A stretch of DNA of 64,000 nucleotides, taken from NCBI RefSeq assembly GCF_003097315.1, contig NZ_QDDL01000015.1:20407-84406 (forward strand), read 5' to 3'. Below the pieces are notes generated by a model. The model was not told where the DNA came from. It saw only the letters and a program-made list of their open reading frames with translations, and did no database searches. The position numbers and the translations under genes are program-made. Positions 1 to 9,397 of the stretch are shown in pieces. Each line of letters opens with the position of its first letter. The stretch's first letter is position 1. The stretch is from Pelagibaculum spongiae (GTDB taxonomy: Bacteria; Pseudomonadota; Gammaproteobacteria; Enterobacterales; Pelagibaculaceae).

Positions 1-1
1 C

Positions 2-850
2 CCGCAAGAATTGCTCGATGCCATCGTTGAAAAAGCCGGCCTGCCTGGCTATTTGGGCAATTGCCATTCTTCAGGTACCGTGATTTTAGATGCATTGGGC
101 GAAGCGCATATGAAGACCGGTAAGCCGATCTTTTATACCTCTGCTGACTCTGTATTCCAGATTGCCTGCCATGAAGAAACCTATGGCTTGGATAATCTGC
201 TTGAGCTGTGCAAAACGGTTCGTGAATTGTTAGCCGATTACAATATTGGCCGAGTGATTGCTCGCCCATTTGTAGGTTCTGCTAAAGGTGATTTCCAGCG
301 TACCGGTAATCGTCACGACTACTCAATTAAGCCACCCGCAACCACCGTTTTGGAAAAGCTGGCGGATAGCGGTGGAGAAGTCGTTTCTGTGGGTAAAATT
401 GCCGATATCTACGCACATTGCGGCATTACTAAAAAGCTTAAAGGCACTGGTTTAGAACAATTGTGGGATGTCACCTTGCAAGCGGTTAAAGATGCGGGAG
501 ACCAGACGATGGTTTTCACCAACTTTGTCGACTTTGACTCCAGCTATGGCCACCGCCGTGATGTAAAAGGTTATGCCGATGCCATCGAATATTTCGATAC
601 GCGGTTACCTGAATTATTCGAAATTTTAAACGAAGATGATCTGGTGATTATCACTGCTGACCATGGTTGCGATCCAACCTGGCCGGGTTCTGATCATACT
701 CGTGAGTTTGTACCGGTAATTGCTTACGGCAAATCAGTTGAAGCGGGCTCTTTAGGCAAGCGAGATACTTTTGCAGATATTGGCCAATCAATCGCCGAGT
801 ATTTCTCGATAGAAAAAATGGAATATGGCACCTCGTTCCTTCGGTGCTAA
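2..850 (+). CDS. deoB: Phosphopentomutase, 5'-truncated by window edge
   Basis: Interconverts (deoxy)ribose 1-phosphate and 5-phosphate in cytoplasmic nucleoside salvage. The reading frame is open to the left edge, so the first codons here are internal. The visible part matches the C-terminal two thirds of DeoB nearly residue for residue: [73 protein letters not shown] and DHTRE are the metal- and phosphate-binding signatures of this alkaline phosphatase superfamily enzyme. A strong terminator follows, then cdd in the same direction, as expected for a nucleoside-catabolic cluster. The start lies outside the window. Identification is very secure. Confidence 0.97.
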   Translation, partial: PQELLDAIVEKAGLPGYLGNCHSSGTVILDALGEAHMKTGKPIFYTSADSVFQIACHEETYGLDNLLELCKTVRELLADYNIGRVIARPFVGSAKGDFQRTGNRHDYSIKPPATTVLEKLADSGGEVVSVGKIADIYAHCGITKKLKGTGLEQLWDVTLQAVKDAGDQTMVFTNFVDFDSSYGHRRDVKGYADAIEYFDTRLPELFEILNEDDLVIITADHGCDPTWPGSDHTREFVPVIAYGKSVEAGSLGKRDTFADIGQSIAEYFSIEKMEYGTSFLRC

Positions 851-857
851 TTATTTC

Positions 858-888
858 AAAAAAAGCCCGGTTATCCGGGCTTTTTTTT
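858..888 (+). terminator. Rho-independent terminator after deoB
   Basis: A GC-rich stem, AAGCCCGG paired with CCGGGCTT around a TTAT loop, is followed by a run of eight Ts. It sits eight bases after the deoB stop. Confidence 0.9.
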
Positions 889-970
889 CCTACATAGTTT
901 TTAAAAGCTAGCTGGGTTATTAAGAAATGTCAGTCATGAAACTGATAGTTGAATGAAGTGGAGAAAAACG

Positions 971-1855
971 ATGGATCCGAGATTTAATTCTGCACTAGAA
1001 AGTCTGCCAGAAATGCTGGCTAAGGCACTTGATCCAATTTTAGATGAAACCTTTGAAGGGTATATTTCAGCCGGTGCCTTTGCCCAATTGCAACAGCAAA
1101 CTGGCTTGGAAGAACGCCCTTTATTATTAGCAATGCTGCCAGTGGCTGCATGTATGGCAAAACCACCCATTTCCAATTTTTATGTCGGTGCAATTGCCCG
1201 CGGTAGCAGCGGCGATTTATACATGGGCGCTAACCATGAATTCACTGGCGAAGTATTAGGCCATTCGATTCATGCCGAGCAATCCGCAATTAGCCATGCT
1301 TGGAAAGCCGGTGAAACTGGTTTGCTGGATATTACGGTTAATTACAGCCCTTGTGGTCATTGTCGCCAGTTTATGAATGAGCTGAGCACTGCCGGTGCCT
1401 TGACGATCAATTTACCCGGTCGCGCGCCAGGCTTATTATCTAGCTATTTACCCTATGCTTTTGGCCCGATTGATTTGGATAATCACAATCCAATGATGAG
1501 CGAACAGCCTGACTGGGGCATAGAAGTTGAAACCAATGACCCGTTGGTGGAAAAAGCCGTTTCAGCCGCTTGTAACAGTTATGCGCCTTACTCAAAAAGT
1601 CCTGCAGGCGTTGCCTTGATTTTAGAGTCAGGTGAAATTGTTTCGGGCCGTTATGGTGAAAATGCCGCATTTAACCCATCGATGCAGCCAATGCAGATGG
1701 CGATTAATGCACTGGCACGGCGAGGTCGTGATATCTCGACGATTGCTCGTGCGGTATTAGTTGAGAAACAAGATGCTCAAATTAGCGAGCAAAATCATGC
1801 TGCTGCGGTGTTGGCCACAGTATGCGATGTTAAGTTAGAAGTGATTTTGGTTTAA
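971..1855 (+). CDS. cdd: Cytidine deaminase (two-domain, E. coli type)
   Basis: Deaminates cytidine and deoxycytidine to uridine and deoxyuridine in pyrimidine salvage. The N-terminal domain holds the zinc site: HAEQSAISHAW (His ligand region with catalytic Glu) and PCGHCRQF (two Cys ligands). The C-terminal half is the degenerate second deaminase fold, with PYSKSPAGVAL and YGENAAFNPS, typical of the dimeric enterobacterial form. From ATG 971 the protein is 294 residues, the E. coli length, and starts MDPRF like E. coli MHPRF. A GGAG box about nine bases upstream supports this start over the longer frame from 953. It is followed by its own terminator. Confidence 0.96.
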   Translation: MDPRFNSALESLPEMLAKALDPILDETFEGYISAGAFAQLQQQTGLEERPLLLAMLPVAACMAKPPISNFYVGAIARGSSGDLYMGANHEFTGEVLGHSIHAEQSAISHAWKAGETGLLDITVNYSPCGHCRQFMNELSTAGALTINLPGRAPGLLSSYLPYAFGPIDLDNHNPMMSEQPDWGIEVETNDPLVEKAVSAACNSYAPYSKSPAGVALILESGEIVSGRYGENAAFNPSMQPMQMAINALARRGRDISTIARAVLVEKQDAQISEQNHAAAVLATVCDVKLEVILV

Positions 1856-1878
1856 TCGATTTTGTCACCCGTTTGAGC

Positions 1879-1914
1879 AAAAAAGCCGAGATTGAGTCTC
1901 GGCTTTTTGTTTTT
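1879..1914 (+). terminator. Rho-independent terminator after cdd
   Basis: Stem AAAGCCGAGA/TCTCGGCTTT with a short loop, then a T-rich tract. It begins 23 bases after the cdd stop. Confidence 0.88.
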
Positions 1915-1993
1915 AAAATAATAATGTTTTCGGGCTGTCGTTTACGTTAGATTGAGTGATTCATTTATATCAAAACAACCTTTCAGGACAGTA

Positions 1994-2515
1994 CTATTGC
2001 TTATTGTATAGCGCAGAATCAGCATTTTTCGAAATTGAAGGTGGCTGAATTTTTATAGCTATTTGAGCCGTATCTCGTGCCATTTCCACAACAGGTATTT
2101 CTTGGTATAAATCACCGAGAGACCATAAGGCATATCTTTGATTCAATTTTCGATAATTAACTATAGTGGTCACTGTTAGTGGGCTTTGTACCCATGAAGG
2201 AACGGTTAAATTATAACTAATGACGTCTGATTTTCCTGCTGGAATAATGTTTTTAATCCTGGTTTTTGAGTGACATCTAAAAGCTGTTTTCCTAAAACAT
2301 TTTTCCATAAGCTATTGCCAGTGTGATGATTGCTCCACCAACTATTTTTGCCGTAATAACGGCGATTACCACTACTACCAATGTGGAAAATATCTTCTCA
2401 GCCGTCATTGTCAAAATCAAAACACAAATGCCACCACTATTAAGTGTCAGTTATATCGGTAATCGTCTTACTGGTTTGTGAGTGATGAGCATCAAGTCCT
2501 AGTTGAAAGGTCATA
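1994..2515 (-). pseudogene. Decayed FG-GAP/VCBS-type gene remnant
   Basis: Reading the minus strand from about 2515 down gives recognisable protein pieces spread over different frames. One piece is MTFQLGLDAHHSQTSKTITD, closed by stops. The next begins FDFDNDG, then has an in-frame TGA, then EDIFHIGSSGNRRYYGKN and SLWKNVLGKQLLDVTQ, the calcium-binding DxDNDG pattern of FG-GAP/VCBS (ASPIC-type) proteins. The last piece (2308 to 1994) carries IIPAGKSDVISYNLTVP and VNYRKLNQRYA, which resembles the C-terminal part of large cytochrome/TPR-associated proteins. Stops and frame changes show the gene is dead. No intact upstream portion is visible. The family assignment is from motif recognition only. 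Confidence 0.55.
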
Positions 2516-2927
2516 TTCACAAAATTTATTTTTCCACTCGACGGTTTTTTATGGCTGTTTAATCTAGCAGATCAGCTCTGCTGGCGTTATTTCAAAATCG
2601 TTTTTAGTAAATCTTTCATAAAACAAAGTTAAAATGATAATTCCACAAAGGAATATTACGACCGATAACGCATTTATTATCACCGCCTAATCCATTTCTT
2701 TTTTAGTGTATTAAAAAACGTTACTTGTAGAAGCGGCAAAGCAAAGTAGAAAATTAATTCTATTCTTATATTTTATTAGAAGAAAACGATTTATATATAA
2801 AGACTTTCCGTTGTATCTTTTATCGGTTTTGCCTTAGAATGTGCAAACAATACGATAGTAAAAATACTTGTTCGGCAGTTTGATTCTACAAATTTAGCGG
2901 CTAGACAAGCAATAAAACTTCATAATA
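2516..2927. other. Gene-free AT-rich stretch
   Basis: Very AT-rich, with no convincing reading frame on either strand. It may include further unrecognisable sequence of the decayed gene at 1994-2515 and the promoter of the gene starting at 2928. No terminator or repeat stands out. Confidence 0.5.
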
Positions 2928-4767
2928 ATGAATGTAGGTAGTTATGCTAAAAAGGTTTTTTCTGCAGCTTTGGCTGTAGTTATTGCTGTAGTTGTTGCTC
3001 CAGCGCCAGTGCTGGCAGATGGTTGCAGTGATGTTTTTCCTGGAGCACTACAAACTCACGTAGAAAATGGCTCTGTAGCGTTTAGTTTTAATTCACAGCT
3101 GTTGAATACTGGCTATCAAATTGCCACGAAAAGCATTCAACCCCTCTGGGGTGGATAACCCGCTATCTGCACCTGTTTATATGGTTAAATTGAATATTGA
3201 CAATGCGGTATATGCCGGTAAGCAAGATATTAGCCTGACCTTAGATAAATACCCCGGTTTTCAGCTGGATATTGCTAAAGGCTCGGCGACTTTCCCTAAT
3301 GGTGAAAAAGAAGGCTTTATTTCAGTCACTCCGGTTAATGCTTCGGCTGTGCCCATGGCACCGCCCAATGGCATGCAGCCACAGTTTATCGTCACGATTC
3401 AGCCAACCGGCACTCGGTTTGACCCACCGGCAAAACTGACATTACCCAATGTTGATGGCCACCAGCCGGGTGCACAAGTGGAAATGTATTCTTACGATCA
3501 TGACCTAGAGGAATTTGTCGCCATCGGCTTAGGTTCGGTGTCAGAAGATGGTGCCACGGTACAAAGTAACCCCGGTGTTGGTGTGATAAAAGCCGGATGG
3601 CACTGTGGTAGCCAACCCGGTGGCAGTGGTTGTGCGGCGAATTGTTCTATCTGTAAAAAATGTGATGGTGAATGTAATTGCAATAATGATGACGCTGACC
3701 CAAGAGTAAAATCAGCCGATCAGGAAGGTGATTGTAAAACAAAAGTCTGCAGTGGCGGCAGTCCGAAAAACGTAGCAGATACTGCCGATAAGCCAAAAGA
3801 CATTGTTGGAGATTGTAAAAAGCCCGGCTGTGATGGCATGAACCCGACATCGTTGCCAGATGAAAATGATATCAAACCTGAAGATGCAAAGTGCAAAATG
3901 TGTGGCGATGATGGTTTGGTAGCGGATAAAGAAAAAGATAAATTATCCTGCAGTAATAAAGAAGGTCAGGAATGTTACACCTGTAAAGATGGCGATTGTG
4001 GTAATCATTGCGATGAAAGTAGTAAAAAAATTAAGCATGAATTTTTCATAGATATATTTAACTATGCGAATGATTTAACCGAAGGTTTTAATCAAAGCAA
4101 TCCATTTGTAAATATTTATCCGCTAAGCGGGAAGGCGAATGCTTTTAGAGAAACAGGCGAAGAATGTTGTTCAGATTGTCGAATCGCTGGCAAAGGAAAG
4201 TATGAAGAGTATGGCGGTAATATTACTTTTGATATGAAAGGGGTGGCTGTTGTTCCTGGGCTAGGGTATGCGTTGTCGGTTCGACCAAGAATTATTGCTG
4301 GTTATCAGGTTTCTGGAATTGTTGAGTATGGCCTGTATATCGAAGGGGCTATAAAAGGTGACGGAGGCTTGTCTGGGAAGGTGTCTGAGTGCGGTGAAAG
4401 CTGTGCTCGACTTAAAGCAAACTTGTCAGGAACTATTAATATAGGCGTTAAGGCGGAGCTGGCTGCAAAATTTGACAGCTGTTTGGGAGGCGTTGTTGCT
4501 AATAGATGCCTGAGTCCGAGTACTGTGTTTGGAGCGTCGGCAAAAGCTGATGCGTCATTAAATCCACAAGTTTTTTTAAAATTGGATCAGGGGATTCGAG
4601 GTGAATGCCCCGAAGGTAAAAATTGTAATGAAGGTGGTAAGGATGAAGGTGGCTTTAACTTTTCTGCTGACGTCGCATTTGAATTTGGTGGTTTTTACAA
4701 ATTTACATATGGAGTCTCTAGAAAAGTAAAGCTATGGGACGCTATAAAGTTTGGAGGTTGCTCATGA
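2928..4767 (+). CDS. Secreted Cys-rich protein, frameshifted near codon 68
   Basis: Function unknown. From ATG 2928 a signal peptide is clear (KKVFSAALAVVIAVVVAPAPVLA). The frame then closes at 3158, while the continuation runs from about 3121 to 4767 in the +1 frame. Removing one A from the AAAA run near 3129-3132 would restore an uninterrupted protein (...IATK-AFNPSGVDNPLSAP...) of about 610 residues. The next part (to about 3600) resembles a domain seen in large surface and Ig/RHS-type proteins (QPGAQVEMYSYDHDLEEFVAIG, GVIKAGWHCG). It is followed by a Cys-rich segment of CxxC pairs (NCSICKKCDGECNC, DAKCKMCGDDG) and a glycine-rich, possibly beta-rich C-terminus. The stop overlaps the next start. 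Either a real frameshift mutation or a sequencing error in a homopolymer. Confidence 0.6.
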
Positions 4768-5291
4768 ATGAAATGAAATTCACATGTGGTCTGGGGGGGC
4801 ACATTAAGATGGTTGCTTTCTTTCCATTTATATTTTCTTTAATTATAGGTATTGATGAAATTGGTGAAAGTACATGGTTGGTATTTTTTTGCTTTATTGT
4901 AGCTGCGCCATCATTCTTTGTTCTGGTTGTATTGTTTCTGTGTAAAAGGGAAGTGCTAATAAGAGATGGAGAGATTGCTTGCTATGTCAGTTTTCTTGAT
5001 CGCTGGCACTATCGTAAATCAATGTACTCAGAAAGCGATATAAAGAATATAGAAGTTTGTGTAACCAGTCATACTGCGGCGTCTAATTCATTCCGTACTA
5101 GCGAAATTTTATTTAATTTAAATGATGGTGGTGTGCTGCATATCCCTGGTGAGGTTTTTATTTACCCTAGAAAAGTTCTGGCTTTGAAGGGGCTTTATTT
5201 ACAAATTGCTAAGAAAATTAATGCACCGTCTGTGTTTTATGGTGGTGCCTGTAAAACGATTGATGAATTCTGTGAGTTTGAAAATCAGTAG
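4764..5291 (+). CDS. Small membrane protein with two N-terminal helices
   Basis: Unrecognised family, 175 residues. The start at 4764 overlaps the stop of the preceding gene as ATGA and has a strong GGAGG six bases upstream, so the two genes are translationally coupled. Two hydrophobic helices lie near residues 13-32 and 37-58 (MVAFFPFIFSLIIGI, WLVFFCFIVAAPSFFVLVVLFLC). A soluble tail follows with alternating short strands (VLIRDGEIACYVSF, EILFNLNDGGVLHIPGE) that recalls PH-like tails of small bacterial membrane proteins. The coupling suggests it acts with the secreted Cys-rich protein, which is inference. Confidence 0.7.
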   Translation: MNEMKFTCGLGGHIKMVAFFPFIFSLIIGIDEIGESTWLVFFCFIVAAPSFFVLVVLFLCKREVLIRDGEIACYVSFLDRWHYRKSMYSESDIKNIEVCVTSHTAASNSFRTSEILFNLNDGGVLHIPGEVFIYPRKVLALKGLYLQIAKKINAPSVFYGGACKTIDEFCEFENQ

Positions 5292-5316
5292 TTATGTTGG
5301 TATTTAAGTTTTTTTT

Positions 5317-5344
5317 CAAAAAGAATAACGCAAAAAGAATAACG
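5317..5344 (+). repeat. Tandem 14-bp direct repeat
   Basis: CAAAAAGAATAACG occurs twice back to back, in the short interval between the membrane protein gene and the RAYT gene. Probably slippage; it may mark the left side of the transposase-bearing segment. Confidence 0.6.
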
Positions 5345-5471
5345 CCACCCAAGATAATGTTTATACCTACCAAAAAACATTTGATTTCTCATCCGGTTGC
5401 CATTGATTTAATCTTTGTAAACCGTGGATTTTTGCAGGAACGGCACTTGAAAAAGTTGTCATTTTCACATC

Positions 5472-6578
5472 ATGCCAGCACCTAGAGCTATTCTATACGA
5501 TCCGAAAGAAAATCCATTTCTCCATGTAATTTCGCGTTGTGTTAGGCGAGGGTGGCTGTGTGGTGAAGATCCAACGCTACTTAAAAAGCACCGTAAGAAT
5601 TACGATCACCGTCGCCAGTGGATTGTCGATAGAATTGATCGACTGAGCCAGGCGTTTGCGGTGGATATCGCAGCTTACGCTGTGATGTCGAATCACTATC
5701 ATCTAGTGGTGTATGTTGATGTCGAGCGTGCAAAAAACTGGGGTATCAAGCAGGTGCTGTTGCAATACTGCAAAGTGTTTTCGCCTCACCCTTGGGTTAA
5801 AGATTATCTCGATCCAAACAAGCACTGTTTACTTACTCAAATGCAGGTTCAGTGGGTCGAAGAAACTGCCGATACAATTTACCGTGAAAGGCTTTATTCT
5901 ATCAGCTGGTTTATGCGCTCAATTAATGAGCCGCTAGCGCGAATCGCCAATGCGGAAGATTTATGCAAAGGCCGATTTTGGGAGGGGCGGTTTAAAGCAC
6001 AAGCGTTGCTCGATCAACAAGCACTGCTAACCTGTATGGCTTATGTCGATCTTAACCCGCTTCGTGCAGGCATTGCACAAACCCCGGAAGACTCAAATTA
6101 CACTTCAGTTCAAGCGCGAGTGGAAACGGAATTACCCGCCAGTAATCATCGTAGAAAAAAAAGCCGAAAAAGAAATCATCAACGCCGATATGATTACAAT
6201 TTCGCCCGATTAAAATCGTTTGTTGATAGCGAAAGCAAACCCAGTATTAATATCAAAGATAAACCTCAGTCTCTGCCATTTAAATTAAAAGATTATTTAG
6301 AATTGGTTGACGCTAGTGCTCGCATGGTGCGCACTGACAAAAAATATCACATGGACAGCAGCTTGCCGACAATTTTTGAACGATTAAAAATCGAGACTGA
6401 TGCACGCTGGTGGGCATCGGCCATGAGCGGTCGCAGCACTGTGATGGCCAGTGCAAGACAGTTTGCCCACGCAATGGGCACTGCGCTGAACCTCAAACAG
6501 TTTCGTGATCGAGTCAAGCAACAAACCGAGGCTTGGCGACAGCAAATGCAAGTGCCTGGAAAACAACCACCTTCTTAA
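5472..6578 (+). CDS. REP-associated tyrosine transposase (RAYT), copy 1
   Basis: Y1/HUH single-strand nuclease of the IS200-like RAYT branch. The HUH motif is HYH within VMSNHYHLVVYVDV (residues 75-77). The catalytic tyrosine is expected in MAYVDLNPLRAGI. The family block RFWEGRFKAQALLDQQALLTCMAYVDLNP is intact. The 368-residue length is that of the long marine gammaproteobacterial variety with an extra basic C-terminal region (HRRKKSRKRNHQRR). ATG 5472 gives MPAPRAIL, the same start as the second copy at 50829, with which it is plainly paralogous throughout. No flanking terminal inverted repeats or target duplication were recognised, so this is a domesticated-looking single gene rather than an IS. 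Confidence 0.9.
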   Translation: MPAPRAILYDPKENPFLHVISRCVRRGWLCGEDPTLLKKHRKNYDHRRQWIVDRIDRLSQAFAVDIAAYAVMSNHYHLVVYVDVERAKNWGIKQVLLQYCKVFSPHPWVKDYLDPNKHCLLTQMQVQWVEETADTIYRERLYSISWFMRSINEPLARIANAEDLCKGRFWEGRFKAQALLDQQALLTCMAYVDLNPLRAGIAQTPEDSNYTSVQARVETELPASNHRRKKSRKRNHQRRYDYNFARLKSFVDSESKPSINIKDKPQSLPFKLKDYLELVDASARMVRTDKKYHMDSSLPTIFERLKIETDARWWASAMSGRSTVMASARQFAHAMGTALNLKQFRDRVKQQTEAWRQQMQVPGKQPPS

Positions 6579-7019
6579 TACTTAGTTGTGCTGAGTGGGT
6601 TTAAGTCAAAAACTTTAAAATAAAATGCCATTTCAATAACCAGAGTTAATCTGGTTTTCGTCGTGACATCAATTCAGTATAATCGTATTCGAAATGAAGA
6701 AACGGTTGCCGCAATCGCGTTGAATGCCAGTTTTTTCAGTTATCCCGGTCATTAGATTTATTTATTAGGATATAGTTAAAATCGTGGGTGGCGTCTTGAA
6801 GCCGTCTTGAAGACCGGAGTCTTGGCTTTTTTGTGTCTGTATTGAGCGAAATGGTAGGGTGAATGTTGAAATAGTCGTGTATTTACTGCAGTTATGAAGT
6901 TTGTTCGCTCTTCATTGAAAAGTATTTTGCACTTGAATTTTGTTTGCTACTTTGTTTTTGTAGGATCTTCGATAAGCGCACCAGCATAGTATTCGACTAC
7001 CTCGAAAGGGAACTAAACA
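6579..7019. other. Intergenic stretch with one small hairpin
   Basis: No gene seen. At 6638-6658 AACCAGA/TCTGGTT with a five-base loop and a short TTTT could terminate the RAYT transcript (weak). The promoter of the next gene should lie towards 6900-7000. Confidence 0.45.
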
Positions 7020-8591
7020 TTGCGATACTGTATTAAAATGTTATGCAATATATTGAAAGTAAAAAATAAAATTGTCGTGGGCCTAGTGCTAGCTATGGCG
7101 CTGGTTGCTTGCAGCGTACAACCAACAAAATTTCCCGAATCTAGCGTTAATCATTGCGGTAACATTACTCAGAGCACCAATGGAAGGTTGCCTGAATATC
7201 TTGCCTCTGTTGTCAGCGAAATGGCTGATAAAACCGGGGTGTACGTGTTAGAACAAGGCATTGAAGCGATGCTGTCGCGGGCATGGCTCACTGAGCATGC
7301 AGAGCAAACGATTGATGTTCAGTATTTTATTTTTTCGACTGATAATATTGGTTTGATAGCGACAGATTACCTAGTAAAGGCAGCAGAGCGAGATGTCAGG
7401 GTACGAGTGATAGTGGATGACATTATGATGCAAGCCAGTGTCAATGAATTGCAAACGCTAGCAGCACATAAAAATATTTCGATTAAAATTTATAATCCGA
7501 TGGCAAATGTTGGTAAGAATATTTTTGATAAGGCAGTAAGTATAACGACATCCTTTCATCAGCTTAACCAGAGAATGCATAATAAAACTTTTATAGTCGA
7601 TGGAACGGTTGCTATTACTGGTGGCCGTAATGTTGCAGATGAATATTACGGATACGACCATAAATTTAATTTTCGCGATCGTGATGTCTTACTGATAGGT
7701 GAAGTCGTTGGGGACATTGAATCGTCATTTGAGAAATTTTGGAAGAGTAAGTTAAGTGTCGATATTTCTAACTTAGTAAAAAATAAAAAACCAGTGGACT
7801 ATATCCCTGACTTTGCCTCTTTGCATCAATATGCCTGTGACCCTCAGAATTTTGTATTGTCTGTAAGGCAAAAAATTTATGAGCTGCCTGAAGCAATTGC
7901 TGATATTCAACAGCAAGAACAGCTGCAATGGTTGAAAGATGTTGAGTATGTTTCAGATATACCAGGAAAAAATACTGCAGATAAATTTTTATCTGGTGGT
8001 GGCCTGTCAACCGACAAATTGCTTTCTTTGCTAAAAAGCGCTGAAAATAACGTTGTTATTCAAACACCGTATTTGATTACGACAAAGAAAATACGGAAGA
8101 TACTTAAGGCGATGGTTGACCGCGGCGTAAGGATTCAAATTTTAACCAATAGCCTTGCTTCGACTGATAATTTGGAAGCTTTTAGCGGATATCAGCGAGA
8201 TCGGAAAGCTTTGTTAAAAACGGGAGTTGAGATTTTTGAATTCAAACCAGATGCGAGAATACGGCAAAAAATAATGTCTGAAGTGATGCACAAGCAATTA
8301 AAGCAAGCCCCAATCTTTGGATTGCACGCTAAGTCGATGGTTATCGACGATTACACTAGCGTTATAGGCACTTATAATTTTGATCCAAGAAGCGCGAACT
8401 TGAATACTGAAAATCTGGTTATTATTCCTTCTGAAAAAATAGCCCGCGAAATCAAGCAAGGCATGCTGCAAGAAATGCAGCCAGAAAATGCATGGCGTGT
8501 ATCCCATGTCTGGAATCCCGATAGTGAGGTAAAAATTTCCAAACGATTAGGAGTAAAGCTACGCCGAATTATTCCCAAAAGTGTACTCTAG
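7020..8591 (+). CDS. Phospholipase D-like lipoprotein (cardiolipin synthase C type)
   Basis: Two HKD-type motifs define the phospholipase D superfamily: HNKTFIVDGTVAITGGRN in the first half and HAKSMVIDDYTSVIGTYN near the end. These catalyse phosphatidyl transfer or hydrolysis through a phospho-histidine intermediate. The surrounding blocks (TIDVQYFIFSTDNIG, RVRVIVDD, FNFRDRDVLLIG, FDPRSANLNTE) are those of ClsC/YmdC-like proteins. A lipobox (ALVAC) after a hydrophobic stretch suggests a lipid anchor. TTG 7020 has AAAGGGA nine bases upstream; ATG 7038 is the alternative start. At about 520 residues it is of usual size. The monocistronic setting gives no further clue to substrate. Confidence 0.85.
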   Translation: MRYCIKMLCNILKVKNKIVVGLVLAMALVACSVQPTKFPESSVNHCGNITQSTNGRLPEYLASVVSEMADKTGVYVLEQGIEAMLSRAWLTEHAEQTIDVQYFIFSTDNIGLIATDYLVKAAERDVRVRVIVDDIMMQASVNELQTLAAHKNISIKIYNPMANVGKNIFDKAVSITTSFHQLNQRMHNKTFIVDGTVAITGGRNVADEYYGYDHKFNFRDRDVLLIGEVVGDIESSFEKFWKSKLSVDISNLVKNKKPVDYIPDFASLHQYACDPQNFVLSVRQKIYELPEAIADIQQQEQLQWLKDVEYVSDIPGKNTADKFLSGGGLSTDKLLSLLKSAENNVVIQTPYLITTKKIRKILKAMVDRGVRIQILTNSLASTDNLEAFSGYQRDRKALLKTGVEIFEFKPDARIRQKIMSEVMHKQLKQAPIFGLHAKSMVIDDYTSVIGTYNFDPRSANLNTENLVIIPSEKIAREIKQGMLQEMQPENAWRVSHVWNPDSEVKISKRLGVKLRRIIPKSVL

Positions 8592-8758
8592 AGACTGTAA
8601 TTAAATGCTCGCAGGCCTGAAGATATACTCAGATTTATAACAGATGTTGTTACATTTCTGATGTGACTGGTTTGATGGCAAGACTTCGAAATAACAATTG
8701 CCATGTGATGCTTCTTGTCTTTTGGATGGGGCTGCAAGAGAAATCAGATTTACAGAGC

Positions 8759-8796
8759 GCTAAGCCACAAATAGAATGCTTTTAATTGTGGCTTAA
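8759..8796. repeat. Long inverted repeat downstream of the PLD gene
   Basis: GCTAAGCCACAA and TTGTGGCTTAAGC face each other across about 14 bases. No T-run follows, so it is not a classical terminator. Confidence 0.5.
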
Positions 8797-8860
8797 GCAA
8801 AATTGGCTCAAGCTTTGGTTAGGGCACGATCTTGTGAATAGCGGATAAGCGACTTTTACC

Positions 8861-9256
8861 ATGCAAGGAATCAAATACCTGATATTTTTCTGCTGTGGCA
8901 GCTTGCTGACTTTAATCATTGGTTTTTCTTGGTCTGCTTGGAACAGAGGTGCTGATCTTGATCCTTGGATCGAACTCCATGTAGAAAACCAAACCGATCA
9001 ATCGATTGCCCGCATTCATATTGAAACCTTCGCTTCTGCGGTTGCCAGTGATTCAGAACCAAGAGTAGGCGTGACGGAATATTTCGATATTAAGCAACAT
9101 AGCCATTTAGTTTTACCAGTGGCTTTCCATCGTAAGGGCAGCTATCAAATTGAATTTGAATTAGCTGATGGTACGACTTGCAGACGTAAAAATTCTTATG
9201 TCGAACCGGGTGCATTTATCTTTGAAGTGCTGGAGAAAATTGACCACGGTTGCTGA
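8861..9256 (+). CDS. Hypothetical membrane-anchored protein
   Basis: 131 residues, no recognised family. One N-terminal transmembrane helix or uncleaved signal (IKYLIFFCCGSLLTLIIGFSW, about residues 4-24) is followed by a roughly 105-residue, probably periplasmic, beta-rich domain (ELHVENQTDQSIARIHIE, YQIEFELADGTTCRRKNSYVEPGAFIFEV). Cys residues near the end could form a disulfide. It lies alone ahead of nadE with about 140 bases between. Confidence 0.6.
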   Translation: MQGIKYLIFFCCGSLLTLIIGFSWSAWNRGADLDPWIELHVENQTDQSIARIHIETFASAVASDSEPRVGVTEYFDIKQHSHLVLPVAFHRKGSYQIEFELADGTTCRRKNSYVEPGAFIFEVLEKIDHGC

Positions 9257-9397
9257 TCTTTGAATCTTCTTAGGCCGTTAGATTGTGCTTCTTAGCTTCA
9301 CTTCCTTCCGATGTTATTTCCCTTTGGCCGATGAAACTAGCAAGCAGCGGCTGCCCGTCGTAAAATTGCCTCAGTTTTTTAGCCAAGACCAAGTTTT

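Noticed and set aside
3110..3158. Programmed ribosomal frameshift in the Cys-rich secreted protein
   Set aside because: The needed shift is +1, and no known slippery +1 motif with stop or stimulator is visible. A plain one-base insertion in AAAA is simpler.
5294..5485. 63-codon open frame between the membrane protein and RAYT copy 1
   Set aside because: Basic, low-complexity translation, no ribosome site, spans the tandem 14-bp repeat and overlaps the RAYT start.
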